Source: DRPN01 sp964599235 (GTDB taxonomy: Bacteria > Bacteroidota > Bacteroidia > Bacteroidales > VadinHA17). From it: DNA of 64,000 nucleotides. Under the pieces are notes generated by a model. That model ran no database searches. It was given only the letters and a program-made list of their open reading frames with translations, and was not told where the DNA came from. Where the stretch lies: NCBI GenBank assembly GCA_964599235.1, contig CAZRDX010000055.1:1-64000 (forward strand). Direction: 5' to 3'. Both the position numbers and the translations under genes were made by a program. Positions 1-8,890 of this stretch are shown in pieces; position 1 is the stretch's first letter; every line of letters begins with the position of its first letter.

Positions 1-1
1 T

Positions 2-544
2 ATCCTCTTCGGCGACTACAACCCCTCGGGCCGCCTGGTCATCTCCTTCCCCCGCAACACGGGCCAGATACCGGTGTATTACAGCATGAAGACCACCGGC
101 CGCCCGAAATCCGACCAGAAATTCACCAGCAAATACCTCGATATCCCCAACACCCCCCTTTATCCCTTCGGCTACGGTCTTTCCTATACCCGTTTTGAAT
201 ATTCCGGGTTATCCGTTGCCAAGGATACGATCGCTTTCGGGGAGCCGCTGACCATCACCGTCAGGGTGAAAAACAGCGGCGACCGCGACGGCATAGAGGT
301 GGTGCAGCTGTATGTACGCGATGTGGTGGCCAGCGTCACACGACCCGCAAAAGAACTGAAGGGGTTCCGGCGTCTTTCCCTGAAAGCAGGCGAAGAAAAA
401 ACGGTATCTTTCACCCTTACTTCCGACGACCTGCGTTTCTATGACCGGGAGATGCGCTTTACGGCCGAACCCGGAGCGTTCCGCGTCTTCGTGGGCCGCA
501 ATGCGGAAGAGACACTGGAAGGAGGATTTTACCTGAAAAAATAA
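2..544 (+). CDS. Beta-glucosidase, GH3 family (3' part only)
   Basis: This is the C-terminal end of a glycoside hydrolase family 3 enzyme; the open frame runs off the left edge, so the catalytic (alpha/beta)8 domain is not in view. The visible part begins with the end of the GH3 C-terminal alpha/beta domain (GDYNPSGRLVISFPRNTGQI), followed by the linker motif YPFGYGLSYTRFEY and a fibronectin type III-like domain (roughly the last 115 residues, with VVQLYVRD and RPAKELKGFRRLSLKAGE). GH3 enzymes of Bacteroidota usually act in the periplasm on beta-linked glucosides or xylosides. The substrate cannot be told from this part. It ends in TAA and is followed by the remains of an oxidoreductase gene. 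Confidence 0.93.
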   Translation: MLFGDYNPSGRLVISFPRNTGQIPVYYSMKTTGRPKSDQKFTSKYLDIPNTPLYPFGYGLSYTRFEYSGLSVAKDTIAFGEPLTITVRVKNSGDRDGIEVVQLYVRDVVASVTRPAKELKGFRRLSLKAGEEKTVSFTLTSDDLRFYDREMRFTAEPGAFRVFVGRNAEETLEGGFYLKK

Positions 545-589
545 GCCTGAAAATCCGTTATCCAGGTGGCTGCCGGTACGGCAGCGTTC

Positions 590-1191
590 ACCGTTGTGCC
601 CCCTCATGTGCCGGGAGGCAAAGGATTTGTGCCGGCCAACGATCGCCGGGTCCGGTGGCGCGGATGCCGCCATTTCGGCGGACGCCTGGCCAACGACGGG
701 AGTGCTCACATGTTTGACATTGCCCTGTGAACCCCCGGCATGGAGGGGTGGGGACCCGTGGCCTTCAATCCACCCGATCATCCCGCCCGGACAGGACTCT
801 GCCACCATATACCAGCAGAGTGATCGTCAGCCATGCACAGTGTGAGAAAAGAATGCCGTGCAGTTCATCGGCACCGAAGGGAAAGTGGAGATGAGTCGCG
901 AGTTTCTGCGCACCGACCCCGAGGCGCGGACCACGATGGAGGTCAAAGAGACTGATAAGCATCTTTATCACAGCGGTAACCATGACCAGAACGGGATCGG
1001 TTCCCTCAAAACCCGTTCAAAACCGCTTTCGGGTGTGGAGGCAGATCATTGCACTGCCACGGCATGCAACGGTATCAATATCGCCTGTGAGCTGCAGCGG
1101 CCGCTGATGTGTGATCCCGAGGCAGAACGGTTCGGGGATGAGTTCGCCAACAACATGGTGGGCCGCGCCTGCCGGAGGAAATGGGACTATA
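590..1191 (+). pseudogene. Decayed Gfo/Idh/MocA-family oxidoreductase (C-terminal half)
   Basis: No intact gene fits here, but translated fragments match the C-terminal half of secreted-type Gfo/Idh/MocA oxidoreductases in the right order. Frame 2 gives HMFDIAL (family: WGAHMFDIAQWALGM), a TGA at 728-730, then GMEGWGPVAFNPPDH and a second TGA at 821-823. The reading then moves to frame 3, with VQFIGTEGKVEM from 858, LYHSGNHDQN, a THR-to-KTR-like block, ACELQRPLMCDPEAERFG and a final ANNMVGRACRRKW. The N-terminal NAD-binding half is missing. Two stops, a frameshift and loss of the 5' half show it is dead. The family acts on sugars, which fits the glycan-related neighbours. The remaining open frame (858-1271) should not be annotated as a gene. 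Confidence 0.8.
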
Positions 1192-1378
1192 CCGACTTTC
1201 AGGGGGCTCGATGCTCGAAGCTTGATCTCGGCAGGAGGCGTAGCGTAACGAAGATCCCTGCCGGAGCTTGAAGTGTGAAGCCTGAAGGGGTGGAGAGATC
1301 AAAAGGCCGCGGTGCCGGGGAATGTGTGTTGTGATTAGCTTATAAATGACAGGTGGCCCGAGCAGTGATGCTGTACGA
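1192..1378. other. Intergenic stretch after the pseudogene
   Basis: Nothing codes here. It lies between the remains of the oxidoreductase and the 3' end of the leftward DUF4091 gene. No strong hairpin with a T-run was seen, so the terminator of the leftward gene is not identified. Confidence 0.5.
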
Positions 1379-4300
1379 TCAGAACTTCTTCATTTTTTCC
1401 AGCAGTGTGGCCATCTCGCGGCGTGTCTGCTGGAGGGTGTGCCAGCGGCGGTCGGCGATCCTGCGGGTGGCGGCCATCCCCTCCGCCACGGGCAGGGTGC
1501 CATCCTTTTCGAGGCCGCAGTAGGCAGCGATCACCGGGATCTTTTCCTGAAGCAGGCGGCGGGCCGACCCGACCACCTCGGGAGTGACCCCCCGGGGAGG
1601 ATGCTCGACGGAACGCTGCAGCTGGACGAGGATGTTGTAATCTTCTTTTCCGTCACGTACTGCCTCCCATCGTTTGCTGGTCACCACCCCGTCGCCTTGG
1701 TAAATGAGGAGATAATCCTGTCCCCCCCGGGGTACATACCAGGGATCGTGGCGGGAAGTGCAGTACGACCAGAAGCCTATGCCGGTGAGACCGCGCCACC
1801 AGGAAAGCCATGCCTGCGCCCTGTAATATCCCAGCGGTGACTGGTGCTTGGCATCACCCAGACATTCGTAGGTCCAGACGGTCTTGCCCAGTGACAGGAT
1901 GTACTCAAGCTTGTCATGACCCTCATGCAGAAGATAACCGGTACGGTTGGGACACCAGATATCGATGTAGGGGGCCATCTTCTTCAGGTCGTCGAGCGAT
2001 GCTCTGGCCACAGGGTCGGCATAGACCCGGAGTGTGGGATCTACCTCCTTGAGAGGACGTGCCAGCTTCACCACCTCTTCAACAAGCCCTTCCCGCAGGC
2101 CGGGCTCGTCGATGGGATAGAAAGCATAATCACGGGGCGGGACTCCCAGTTCGTTCATGTGATCACGCCAGCGACGTATCCACTCCTTGTAAGCCCGGTA
2201 CCAGGCCTGCGAATACCGCGGGGCGGCACCCTGAAGGGCACTCTGATAGCCGCCGAAAAGGATGATCCCGTAGGGAGCGTGTTCATGTATATAACGGTCA
2301 AGATCGCTGAAATCGGGACCTTCCGTGAGTATTCCTTCGGCATTGTAAGTGGCGTGGGGAGCCCACCGTGCCGAGGCGACGAACACATTGGTGCCGTGTT
2401 CCACCTGGTCGCGTAATGCTGCTTCCGGTATCTCCTTGAGCACCGATGTTTCCACATAACCCCACTGGCAGAGACGGAGCGGGTCGTCGGGAGTGAGTGT
2501 GACAGGCCACACATGCACCTTCAGACGGGCTGTAGCCTCGGCAGGCTCCACCTCCAGCGAGCGGCAGCGGATGGGGGTGCTCCACCAGCCTGTGTCGAGG
2601 GCTGAAACGTCGACGGTGATCCACACTTGCCGCAGGCTCCATGGTGGCAGCACCAGGGTACGGCTCTGTGCCATGCGGGGCAAGGCATCGTAAGAGAGAT
2701 CGAGCGAGTGGGTAGGCACGGCCACCACCTCATGCAACGTTAGCACCTGCCTGAAAGAACGCTGTGCCGAAGAGTCGTCGCGTATCAGCGTGCCGGGTTC
2801 GAATCGCACGGTGAGAGATCTGTCGCTGTAGTTGGCAATGTTGAGCGCAGCCGACTCCTTTTCGCCGCCGAAAGCTTCCACCACCAGCTGCGGCGGCGGG
2901 GTGCGTCCCTCCACCAGCTCATCCTCCGCACCGAAAGGAGCCCATGGGTTGGCGGCATAAAGCGCAAGGGGCTTGCCTGCCTCTGCGGCAGCAGCGGTCA
3001 CAGCATCAAGACGTATCGCTTTCCTGGTCAGTTCTTCCAGATCGCTGCGCAACGAAGCCCGCTCCAGCGGTGTCATCACCCCGGCCAAACGGGCTCGGGC
3101 AGATAGATCTTCATAATGCTTTTTATATTGCGCCAGCCACAGTGCAGGCAGTTCAGCCTCCTTCAGACGGGTCAGGTGAGCATGGATGCTTCGCAGGTAT
3201 TTTTGCAGGTCGGCCAGATCCTTGGCAAAAGGGATGATGTAATAGTCCCGCTCCTGCCAGTGAAGGATCCGCTTGTCATCCCTGACCTCCGTGCGGGTAT
3301 GGAGGGTGAGAGGATGATCTCCCGGAAGGGCATAAGCAACCGAAAGACGTATGAGTGTGTCGTGAGACAGGAGATGACGTTGCACGGGCGACTCCTTGTC
3401 TTTACGGAGGAAGATGTCCAGCGACAAGGCTTTACGGGAAGGATTTTGTACGGTCATGGTGAAATGGTTGACACCCGTGTGCATGTCACCGGCGTCGACG
3501 CTGATACGGACAGGTGGTCCTTGATCCCCCGGGCGGGGGCAGGCATTGCCGGTACGGGCTGGGTCGTGGCGGTACTGTCCGGAGAGGATGGTGCCGGAAG
3601 AACCTGTCCTGCTCATCAGGTCGAAGACCGTGACGCCGGAGGTGGTGGTACAGACCACCACGGGGTGGCCGTGGCCCGGAAGAGGTACGGTGAGAGGGGT
3701 GCTGTTCATCCCGCCATGGAGAGGGATCTCTTCCACGAGGGTGCCCAGAGGATCGAACAGGGAGAGATGGTCGTCGTAGCTGCCTATTATCACTTCCGTT
3801 CTGCCGTCGCCGTTGACGTCGGCGAGGGCGGGAGCGCGTCGTGCCCGGGCCCCCACACGGGCGGTCCAGAGGGTGCGGCCCTGACTGTCGAGACAGGCCA
3901 CGTGACCCCGCATGTCGACGACCACTACCTCCTGCCGGCCGTCATCGTCCAGGTCGCCGGCGACATAGGCGTCGTGGACCGCCTCAGGCATGGGATGGTG
4001 CCAGCGGAGGCTCCCGCCGTCATCGTAAAGAGCAAGGCCTTCCTTGTCGCCGACGAGGATCTCGGGACGACCATCAAGATCAAGGTCGACGACATAAGGC
4101 GAGGCCCCGTAGGCCGGGCCGTTGCTGTGCCACAGTCGCCGGCCCTTATGAGAGAAACAGACAAGAGGATGATCAGTGGTGCCGGCCATCACCTCGGGAT
4201 GACCGTCCCCGTCGAGGTCGGCCAAAGCAGGGGCGCTGCGGAACCCCTCACGGCAGGATACACTCCACAGCAGCGAGCCGTCGCGGTGCAAAGCCACGAG

Positions 4301-4765
4301 ATGCCCTCCGCGGTCGGCCACCACCACCTCGGGCCTGCCGTCACCGTCAAGGTCGGCTGCCGCCGGCGCCGTACTGCCCCAAAGAAAACTTTCCGGCATA
4401 TGATATTCCCATAACAGGATGCCACTACGCCCATCAAGACATACCACACCGCCGGGATTGGTCAGGACATAGACCTGTGCAGGGGTGCCGGCCACCGCTA
4501 CGGGCTGGCTCACGATGTGATGCAGATCATGTTGCCATTTGATATGACCCTGCGCATCCAAAGCTACCACCTTGCCCGAGGTGGTGGCCATGACCAGGTC
4601 CAGACTGCCATCGCCGTCCAGGTCGACCGGCGCAGGTGTGGCATCCACATAACCCGAAGGAGGACGGTACGACCACACAATGCGGAAAGAACTGAAAACA
4701 CTGGAAGGAGACAAAAGAAAGAGCAAAGAAAGAACAATGAACGGCCGGATGAAAAGACGTGCCAT
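1379..4765 (-). CDS. Secreted FG-GAP/PQQ-like repeat protein with DUF4091 domain
   Basis: This is a predicted secreted protein of about 1128 residues. I start it at the ATG at 4765, which gives a clean signal peptide (MARLFIRPFIVLSLLFLL); the open frame extends 25 codons further upstream without one. Residues about 30-400 are a run of FG-GAP/VCBS or PQQ-type beta-propeller repeats with calcium-loop motifs such as DLDGDGRPEVVV and DVNGDGRTEVII. The second half ends in a DUF4091 domain, a TIM-barrel-like family of likely glycosidases; visible marks are FYPIDEPG, IDIWCPN, GKTVWTYECLGD, GFWSYC and RWEAVRDGKEDYNIL. The Glu of DEPG is a candidate acid/base residue (inference). The propeller may bind a polymer or a surface. 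It is divergent from the sterol reductase-like gene. Substrate unknown. Confidence 0.85.
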   Translation of the reverse strand: MARLFIRPFIVLSLLFLLSPSSVFSSFRIVWSYRPPSGYVDATPAPVDLDGDGSLDLVMATTSGKVVALDAQGHIKWQHDLHHIVSQPVAVAGTPAQVYVLTNPGGVVCLDGRSGILLWEYHMPESFLWGSTAPAAADLDGDGRPEVVVADRGGHLVALHRDGSLLWSVSCREGFRSAPALADLDGDGHPEVMAGTTDHPLVCFSHKGRRLWHSNGPAYGASPYVVDLDLDGRPEILVGDKEGLALYDDGGSLRWHHPMPEAVHDAYVAGDLDDDGRQEVVVVDMRGHVACLDSQGRTLWTARVGARARRAPALADVNGDGRTEVIIGSYDDHLSLFDPLGTLVEEIPLHGGMNSTPLTVPLPGHGHPVVVCTTTSGVTVFDLMSRTGSSGTILSGQYRHDPARTGNACPRPGDQGPPVRISVDAGDMHTGVNHFTMTVQNPSRKALSLDIFLRKDKESPVQRHLLSHDTLIRLSVAYALPGDHPLTLHTRTEVRDDKRILHWQERDYYIIPFAKDLADLQKYLRSIHAHLTRLKEAELPALWLAQYKKHYEDLSARARLAGVMTPLERASLRSDLEELTRKAIRLDAVTAAAAEAGKPLALYAANPWAPFGAEDELVEGRTPPPQLVVEAFGGEKESAALNIANYSDRSLTVRFEPGTLIRDDSSAQRSFRQVLTLHEVVAVPTHSLDLSYDALPRMAQSRTLVLPPWSLRQVWITVDVSALDTGWWSTPIRCRSLEVEPAEATARLKVHVWPVTLTPDDPLRLCQWGYVETSVLKEIPEAALRDQVEHGTNVFVASARWAPHATYNAEGILTEGPDFSDLDRYIHEHAPYGIILFGGYQSALQGAAPRYSQAWYRAYKEWIRRWRDHMNELGVPPRDYAFYPIDEPGLREGLVEEVVKLARPLKEVDPTLRVYADPVARASLDDLKKMAPYIDIWCPNRTGYLLHEGHDKLEYILSLGKTVWTYECLGDAKHQSPLGYYRAQAWLSWWRGLTGIGFWSYCTSRHDPWYVPRGGQDYLLIYQGDGVVTSKRWEAVRDGKEDYNILVQLQRSVEHPPRGVTPEVVGSARRLLQEKIPVIAAYCGLEKDGTLPVAEGMAATRRIADRRWHTLQQTRREMATLLEKMKKF

Positions 4766-4945
4766 GATGCCGAAAATATGGGGTTCAGGTAAATCTAATG
4801 ATTTATCCCCTTTTTCTGTTTCTTCCCCGGAGCGGAGCAAACGATTTCGTGAAGATCTTTTCAGAAAAGGTTGAAATTTGTGTATTTTCAGCGGGGCAAG
4901 GTCATAGAACCACGCCGTCGGGCGGTCAACCCAAAGTTGCTGATC

Positions 4946-6259
4946 ATGGAAGAAAAGAAAAAGAAAGGCGGTCTCTTACGGGATCTGGGGGTGTTGCTGA
5001 TCATCCTGCTCACCCCGCCGGTCGCGATCCTGCTCTGGTATACGGATACCTATCTGCAGGGATCCTTGCGGGAGCTGGTGCATTTTTTCTCGGAGCGGGG
5101 GTTTTTCACAGGAATGTATGCCATCTGGGCGCCTGTGTTCTGGGGGTCGAAGACCGCCTGGATCATCCTGGGTCTCTTTGCTGCCATCGAGATCCTGCTG
5201 ATGAAGCTTCTTCCCGGGAAAGTGGTGGAAGGGCCCGTTACGCCCAGGGGATATATTCCCCGGTACCGCAACAACGGCTTTACAGCCTTCCTGGTTTCGC
5301 TGTTCCTCTTCTGGTTGCTGGGGTTCCGTCTCGGGCTCTTCCGGCCGGCCATGATCTACGACCGTTTCGGCGAGATCCTGGGAGCACTCAACATCTTCGC
5401 CTGGTCGTTCACCCTGTTGCTGTATGTGAAAGGGCTTTGCTGTCCCACCACCCCCGACAGCGGCAGCACCGGCAGTTTCCTCTTCGACTATTACTGGGGT
5501 ACCGACCTTTATCCCCATATCCTGGGAATTAACGTGAAACATTTCGCCAACTGCCGTTTCGGGATGATGTCGTGGCCGTTGCTCCTGCTCGCCTTCGTCG
5601 ATAAACAACATGAGCTTTACGGTGCCGTGAGTGACTCGATGATCGTCTCGGTGACTTTGCAGCTGATCTATGTGGGGATCTTCTTCTTTTACGAGTCGGG
5701 CTATTTCCGGACCATGGACATCCAGGTCGACCGTGCGGGATATTACCTGATCTGGGGGGTGATGGTCTGGATCCCGTCGGTATATACTTTGACGGGGCAC
5801 TGGCTGGTGAACCATCCCGTCACCATCGGTCCGGGGCTCTCGGCGGTGCTGGTCGTGGCAGGACTGCTCTCTTTCTGGAGCAAGACCGGCATGAACCGTC
5901 AGCGTATCCGCGTGCGGGAGCATGACGGGAACTATCGCATCTGGGGACATCCTGCGAAGATCATCCGGGCAAAGTACACCGATGACCACGGTGTGGAACG
6001 GGAGAGCATCCTGCTGGCCGACGGGTGGTGGGGCATCGCACGCCACTTCCATTATGTAGGTGAGATCCTGGGAGCCCTCTGCTGGTCGCTGCCGGCGCTC
6101 TTCTCTTCCATCATTCCCTATTTCTACGTGATCTACCTGACCCTCCTGCTGGTCCACCGTGCCCGCCGCGACGACAAACGTTGCCGCATCAAGTACGGTA
6201 AGTACTGGGAAGAATACTGTTCACGGGTCCCTTACCGCATCCTGCCGGGAGTATGGTAG
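4946..6259 (+). CDS. ERG4/ERG24-family membrane reductase (sterol C7/C14 reductase-like)
   Basis: This is a polytopic membrane protein of 437 residues resembling 7-dehydrocholesterol reductase and C14-sterol reductase, which use NADPH to reduce ring double bonds. Marks of the family: FYESGYFRTMDIQVDRAGYY, then YTLTGHWLVNHP, the NADPH-site block DGWWGIARHFHYVG near residue 360, RDDKRCRIKYGKYWEEYC and the C-terminal VPYRILPGVW. About nine or ten hydrophobic segments are visible. I chose the ATG at 4946 (MEEKKKKGG); the open frame begins 25 codons earlier with an unlikely N-terminus. No squalene cyclase or other sterol gene is in the window, so the substrate may be an imported sterol, another isoprenoid or something else. 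A strong hairpin terminator follows at once. I am sure of the family and unsure of the substrate. Confidence 0.85.
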   Translation: MEEKKKKGGLLRDLGVLLIILLTPPVAILLWYTDTYLQGSLRELVHFFSERGFFTGMYAIWAPVFWGSKTAWIILGLFAAIEILLMKLLPGKVVEGPVTPRGYIPRYRNNGFTAFLVSLFLFWLLGFRLGLFRPAMIYDRFGEILGALNIFAWSFTLLLYVKGLCCPTTPDSGSTGSFLFDYYWGTDLYPHILGINVKHFANCRFGMMSWPLLLLAFVDKQHELYGAVSDSMIVSVTLQLIYVGIFFFYESGYFRTMDIQVDRAGYYLIWGVMVWIPSVYTLTGHWLVNHPVTIGPGLSAVLVVAGLLSFWSKTGMNRQRIRVREHDGNYRIWGHPAKIIRAKYTDDHGVERESILLADGWWGIARHFHYVGEILGALCWSLPALFSSIIPYFYVIYLTLLLVHRARRDDKRCRIKYGKYWEEYCSRVPYRILPGVW

Positions 6260-6267
6260 CTGCGAAA

Positions 6268-6300
6268 AAGAAAAGGCTGTCCGCAGACAGCCTTTTCTTT
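6268..6300. terminator. Bidirectional Rho-independent terminator
   Basis: A 15-bp perfect stem (arm AAAGAAAAGGCTGTC) with a CGCA loop at 6282-6285 is flanked by an A-rich left side and a T-rich right side. It lies 8 bp after the reductase stop codon and 19 bp from the stop of the convergent barrel gene, so it can end transcription from both sides. Confidence 0.85.
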
Positions 6301-6319
6301 ACTGAAATATCCCGGGGGC

Positions 6320-6910
6320 TCAGAACATGAACCCGACGCTCAGCAGGAAAGCACTCGACTTGGTACTGGGGTTGAGCGTGTGTCCGCCGATGGTGATGTT
6401 GTCGTCGGTGAAATCGCTCAGACTCCCTTCGTAACGGGCATCGATGGTCAGCTTTTTCAGAAGGTCGATGCCCAGTCCTGCCTGGTAACCCCACGTGGTG
6501 CTCTTCATGGCATCTTCCAGTTCCTGGTGAAAGATGTCGTCGGAGACGGTGAAGAAAGCCACGGGAGCGGCATGGACGCGTAGCGGACCGAGCTTCACAC
6601 CCACGATCAGTGGAATGTCGATACGTTTCAGATCGAAATCGTACAACTGCATGTTGGTCGGGTCATCCCCGTAACGATAACTGCCGTTGACCGTGGAGAA
6701 ATACGCCTCGGGTTGAATGTATACCAGCGCTATCTTCAGACGGTAGAAGACGCCGGCGTTGAACCCCCATTGTGCATCCTTCACGTTGTCGATCATGTCG
6801 CCGGCCGTGATCTTCAACGTGGTGGTGTTGGCTCCCACCTTGATCCCGAACTGCGCATGAGCACCGGCGAAAAGAAAGGATAACAGAAACAGGAACACTG
6901 CTTTTTTCAT
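6320..6910 (-). CDS. Small outer-membrane beta-barrel protein (PorT-like family)
   Basis: This 196-residue protein has a typical signal peptide (MKKAVFLFLLSFLFAGAHAQ) followed directly by FGIKVGANTTTLKI, the usual start of the 8-stranded outer-membrane beta-barrel family of Bacteroidota. Alternating hydrophobic strands follow (YIQPEAYFS, DIPLIVGVKLGPLRVHAAP, YQAGLGIDLLKKLTIDARYEGSL) and the last strand is SSAFLLSVGFMF, ending in Phe as outer-membrane barrels do. I start at the ATG at 6910 because it sits at the signal peptide; 11 more codons are open upstream. Its role is unknown; many such barrels are structural or adhesive. It is convergent with the reductase gene and divergent from the beta-helix gene. 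Confidence 0.85.
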   Translation of the reverse strand: MKKAVFLFLLSFLFAGAHAQFGIKVGANTTTLKITAGDMIDNVKDAQWGFNAGVFYRLKIALVYIQPEAYFSTVNGSYRYGDDPTNMQLYDFDLKRIDIPLIVGVKLGPLRVHAAPVAFFTVSDDIFHQELEDAMKSTTWGYQAGLGIDLLKKLTIDARYEGSLSDFTDDNITIGGHTLNPSTKSSAFLLSVGFMF

Positions 6911-6962
6911 AGCTAAAGATTTTAGTGAGACATCATTCGGCAAGACAATAGTAACGAAATAT

Positions 6963-6997
6963 TTTGGAACATGGGACTAAAAATTGTTTTACTTTTA
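6963..6997 (+). promoter_or_regulatory. Likely promoter of the beta-helix/hydrolase unit
   Basis: TTTG at 6963-6966 and TACTTTTA at 6990-6997 resemble the Bacteroidota -33 and -7 boxes (TTTG, TAnnTTTG). The gap of 23 nt is a little long. Transcription would start about 17 nt before the ATG at 7021. Confidence 0.4.
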
Positions 6998-7020
6998 TAC
7001 GTTCAACCTGCTGAATTGTT

Positions 7021-8889
7021 ATGATGATTACTGACAAATCACGCTTTAGGTCTTGTAAGGGACTTCTTTTGTTTCTGTTTTTCATGGGTTTTCCCCAGTT
7101 TCTGGGGGCTCGTGGGTGGTATGTTTCTGCGGTGCGTGGGGAAGACCGTGCGGCGGGCACCCGTGAGGCTCCGTTGCGGACGATAGGACATGCAGCCACT
7201 CTGTTGCGGCCGGGTGACACCTGTTATATCCTTGAGGGAGTTTATCGCGAAGAGGTCGTGCCCCCTGTCGACGGGAAGGCGGGACTGCCTGTTGTTTTCA
7301 CGGGGATGGGTGAGGCTGTGATCACCGGGACGGTGAGGGTGACCTCCTGGCTCCCCTGGCGGGGCAGGATCGTGAAGGCCTGGGTACCTCGGCGGGTCAC
7401 CCAGCTGTGGGTCGGCAGCCGTCGGGCCTCCTGGGCCCGAGAACCCGACGAGGGGAACGACCCCTTCAGCACCGCCACCATGGCGGAGGTGACGGCCACA
7501 CCTGACAGGACGGTCTCCTTCGCCGGCAGACACTGGCCCCGCGACCACTGGATAGGGGGGTACTGCCGTTTCCTCACGGGAAAACACTGGATCGCTCATG
7601 CTGCGAGGATCGTGACCTCCCGTGACAGTGTCCTGGTGTGCGATACCGGCGACGTCTGGAACCGCAATCCTGCCGTCTATCTGGGGAAAGGATGGGGGGT
7701 CATCCATCATCTCAACGCCCTGGACAGCCCCGGCGAATGGTTCTGGCAGCACGATACTCTCTATTACCATCTCCGGGAAGGGGAGACGAAGGACGGACTG
7801 CGTGCCGAAGCCCGCTGCCGGCAGTGGGGTGTCAACCTTCGCGGAAGACACCATGTGGTGCTGCAGAACCTTACCTTCTTCCTGGCCTCGGTGAACATCG
7901 AAGAGGCGGAACATTGCCGGATGGAAGGCTGCAACGTCCTCTATCCTGTGCCTTTCTTCTTCTACTGGACGGGATGGGTCCGCAACCGCGGCGGAGGCAA
8001 AGAACAATCCATTGCTCATTGGGAAGGGAAAGGATTGTCGCTATCCGGGAAAGGGAACGTGGTACGCGACTGTTATGTGGCTCACAGCTGGGGTGACGGC
8101 ATTAGCGTGGGCGGCATCAACAACAGGGTGGAGAACTGTCTGGTGGAGGACTGCGACTGGTCGGCTACCGATGCCGCGGTGATCTCGGTGACCGGATGGG
8201 GACATACCATTACCGGCTGCACGCTCCGGGAGGCCGCCCGCAGCGTCCTGGTCAACCGTTATGCGGGAAAAACGGACATCCTCCATAACGATCTCTCCCA
8301 TGCGGGGAGGATGTGTGAGGACCTGGGCATCACCTATTCGTACCATACCCACGGTCACGGCTCGCGTATCGCCCGGAACCGGGTGCACGACAACCACGCC
8401 GCCAGCACCGCCAGCGGGATCTACCTCGACAACTACGATACGGCTTATGTGGTGGACCACAACATCGTCTGGAACGTGGACATCGCCATCCAGACCAACA
8501 AGCCGGCCGTGGGACACCGTATCTGCAACAACACCGCCTGGCACTGCAGGAAAGCGATGCACGCCTGGGGACGGGAAGGAACCACGGTGGAAGACCAGCT
8601 GGTGGCCAACAACCTCTCGGACCAGCCCTGGGACGTGGGGACCCGCTTCCTTACGAACATCACCACCCACCGGCCCCGCTTCAATGATCCCGAACATGGC
8701 GACTTTACCCTGCGCCCCGGCTCTCCCGCCATCGACAAGGGTACCCCCATCCCCGGGATCACGGGAGAGTATGCTGGCAAGGCTCCCGATGCTGGCGCCT
8801 GTGAGTACGGCCTTCCTCCTTGGAAAGCCGGAAGCAGTGTGGTGCCTCCGGATGAATTAAGTATAGTTAAGCATATAATGAAATATTGA
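7021..8889 (+). CDS. Secreted right-handed parallel beta-helix protein
   Basis: This 622-residue protein has a signal peptide (hydrophobic core GLLLFLFFMGFPQFLGARG) and then the DUF1565-like opening WYVSAVRGEDRAAGTREAPL, typical of secreted pectate-lyase-fold proteins. PbH1-type coils are visible between about residues 280 and 560 (GLSLSGKGNVVRDCYVAHSW, NNRVENCLVEDCDW, NKPAVGHRICNNTAWHC). The C-terminal LRPGSPAIDKG and DAGACEYG are the usual cap of this class. Proteins of this kind are polysaccharide lyases, epimerases or glycosidases, often on acidic or galactose-containing glycans. The catalytic residues cannot be assigned by eye. The next gene starts 1 bp after the stop, so both are surely co-transcribed and probably act on the same glycan. 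Confidence 0.88.
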   Translation: MMITDKSRFRSCKGLLLFLFFMGFPQFLGARGWYVSAVRGEDRAAGTREAPLRTIGHAATLLRPGDTCYILEGVYREEVVPPVDGKAGLPVVFTGMGEAVITGTVRVTSWLPWRGRIVKAWVPRRVTQLWVGSRRASWAREPDEGNDPFSTATMAEVTATPDRTVSFAGRHWPRDHWIGGYCRFLTGKHWIAHAARIVTSRDSVLVCDTGDVWNRNPAVYLGKGWGVIHHLNALDSPGEWFWQHDTLYYHLREGETKDGLRAEARCRQWGVNLRGRHHVVLQNLTFFLASVNIEEAEHCRMEGCNVLYPVPFFFYWTGWVRNRGGGKEQSIAHWEGKGLSLSGKGNVVRDCYVAHSWGDGISVGGINNRVENCLVEDCDWSATDAAVISVTGWGHTITGCTLREAARSVLVNRYAGKTDILHNDLSHAGRMCEDLGITYSYHTHGHGSRIARNRVHDNHAASTASGIYLDNYDTAYVVDHNIVWNVDIAIQTNKPAVGHRICNNTAWHCRKAMHAWGREGTTVEDQLVANNLSDQPWDVGTRFLTNITTHRPRFNDPEHGDFTLRPGSPAIDKGTPIPGITGEYAGKAPDAGACEYGLPPWKAGSSVVPPDELSIVKHIMKY

Positions 8890-8890
8890 T

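Noticed and set aside
858..1271. Intact 137-codon gene
   Set aside because: Its sequence matches only the C-terminal part of Gfo/Idh/MocA proteins and the upstream part is in another frame with stops, so it is a remnant.
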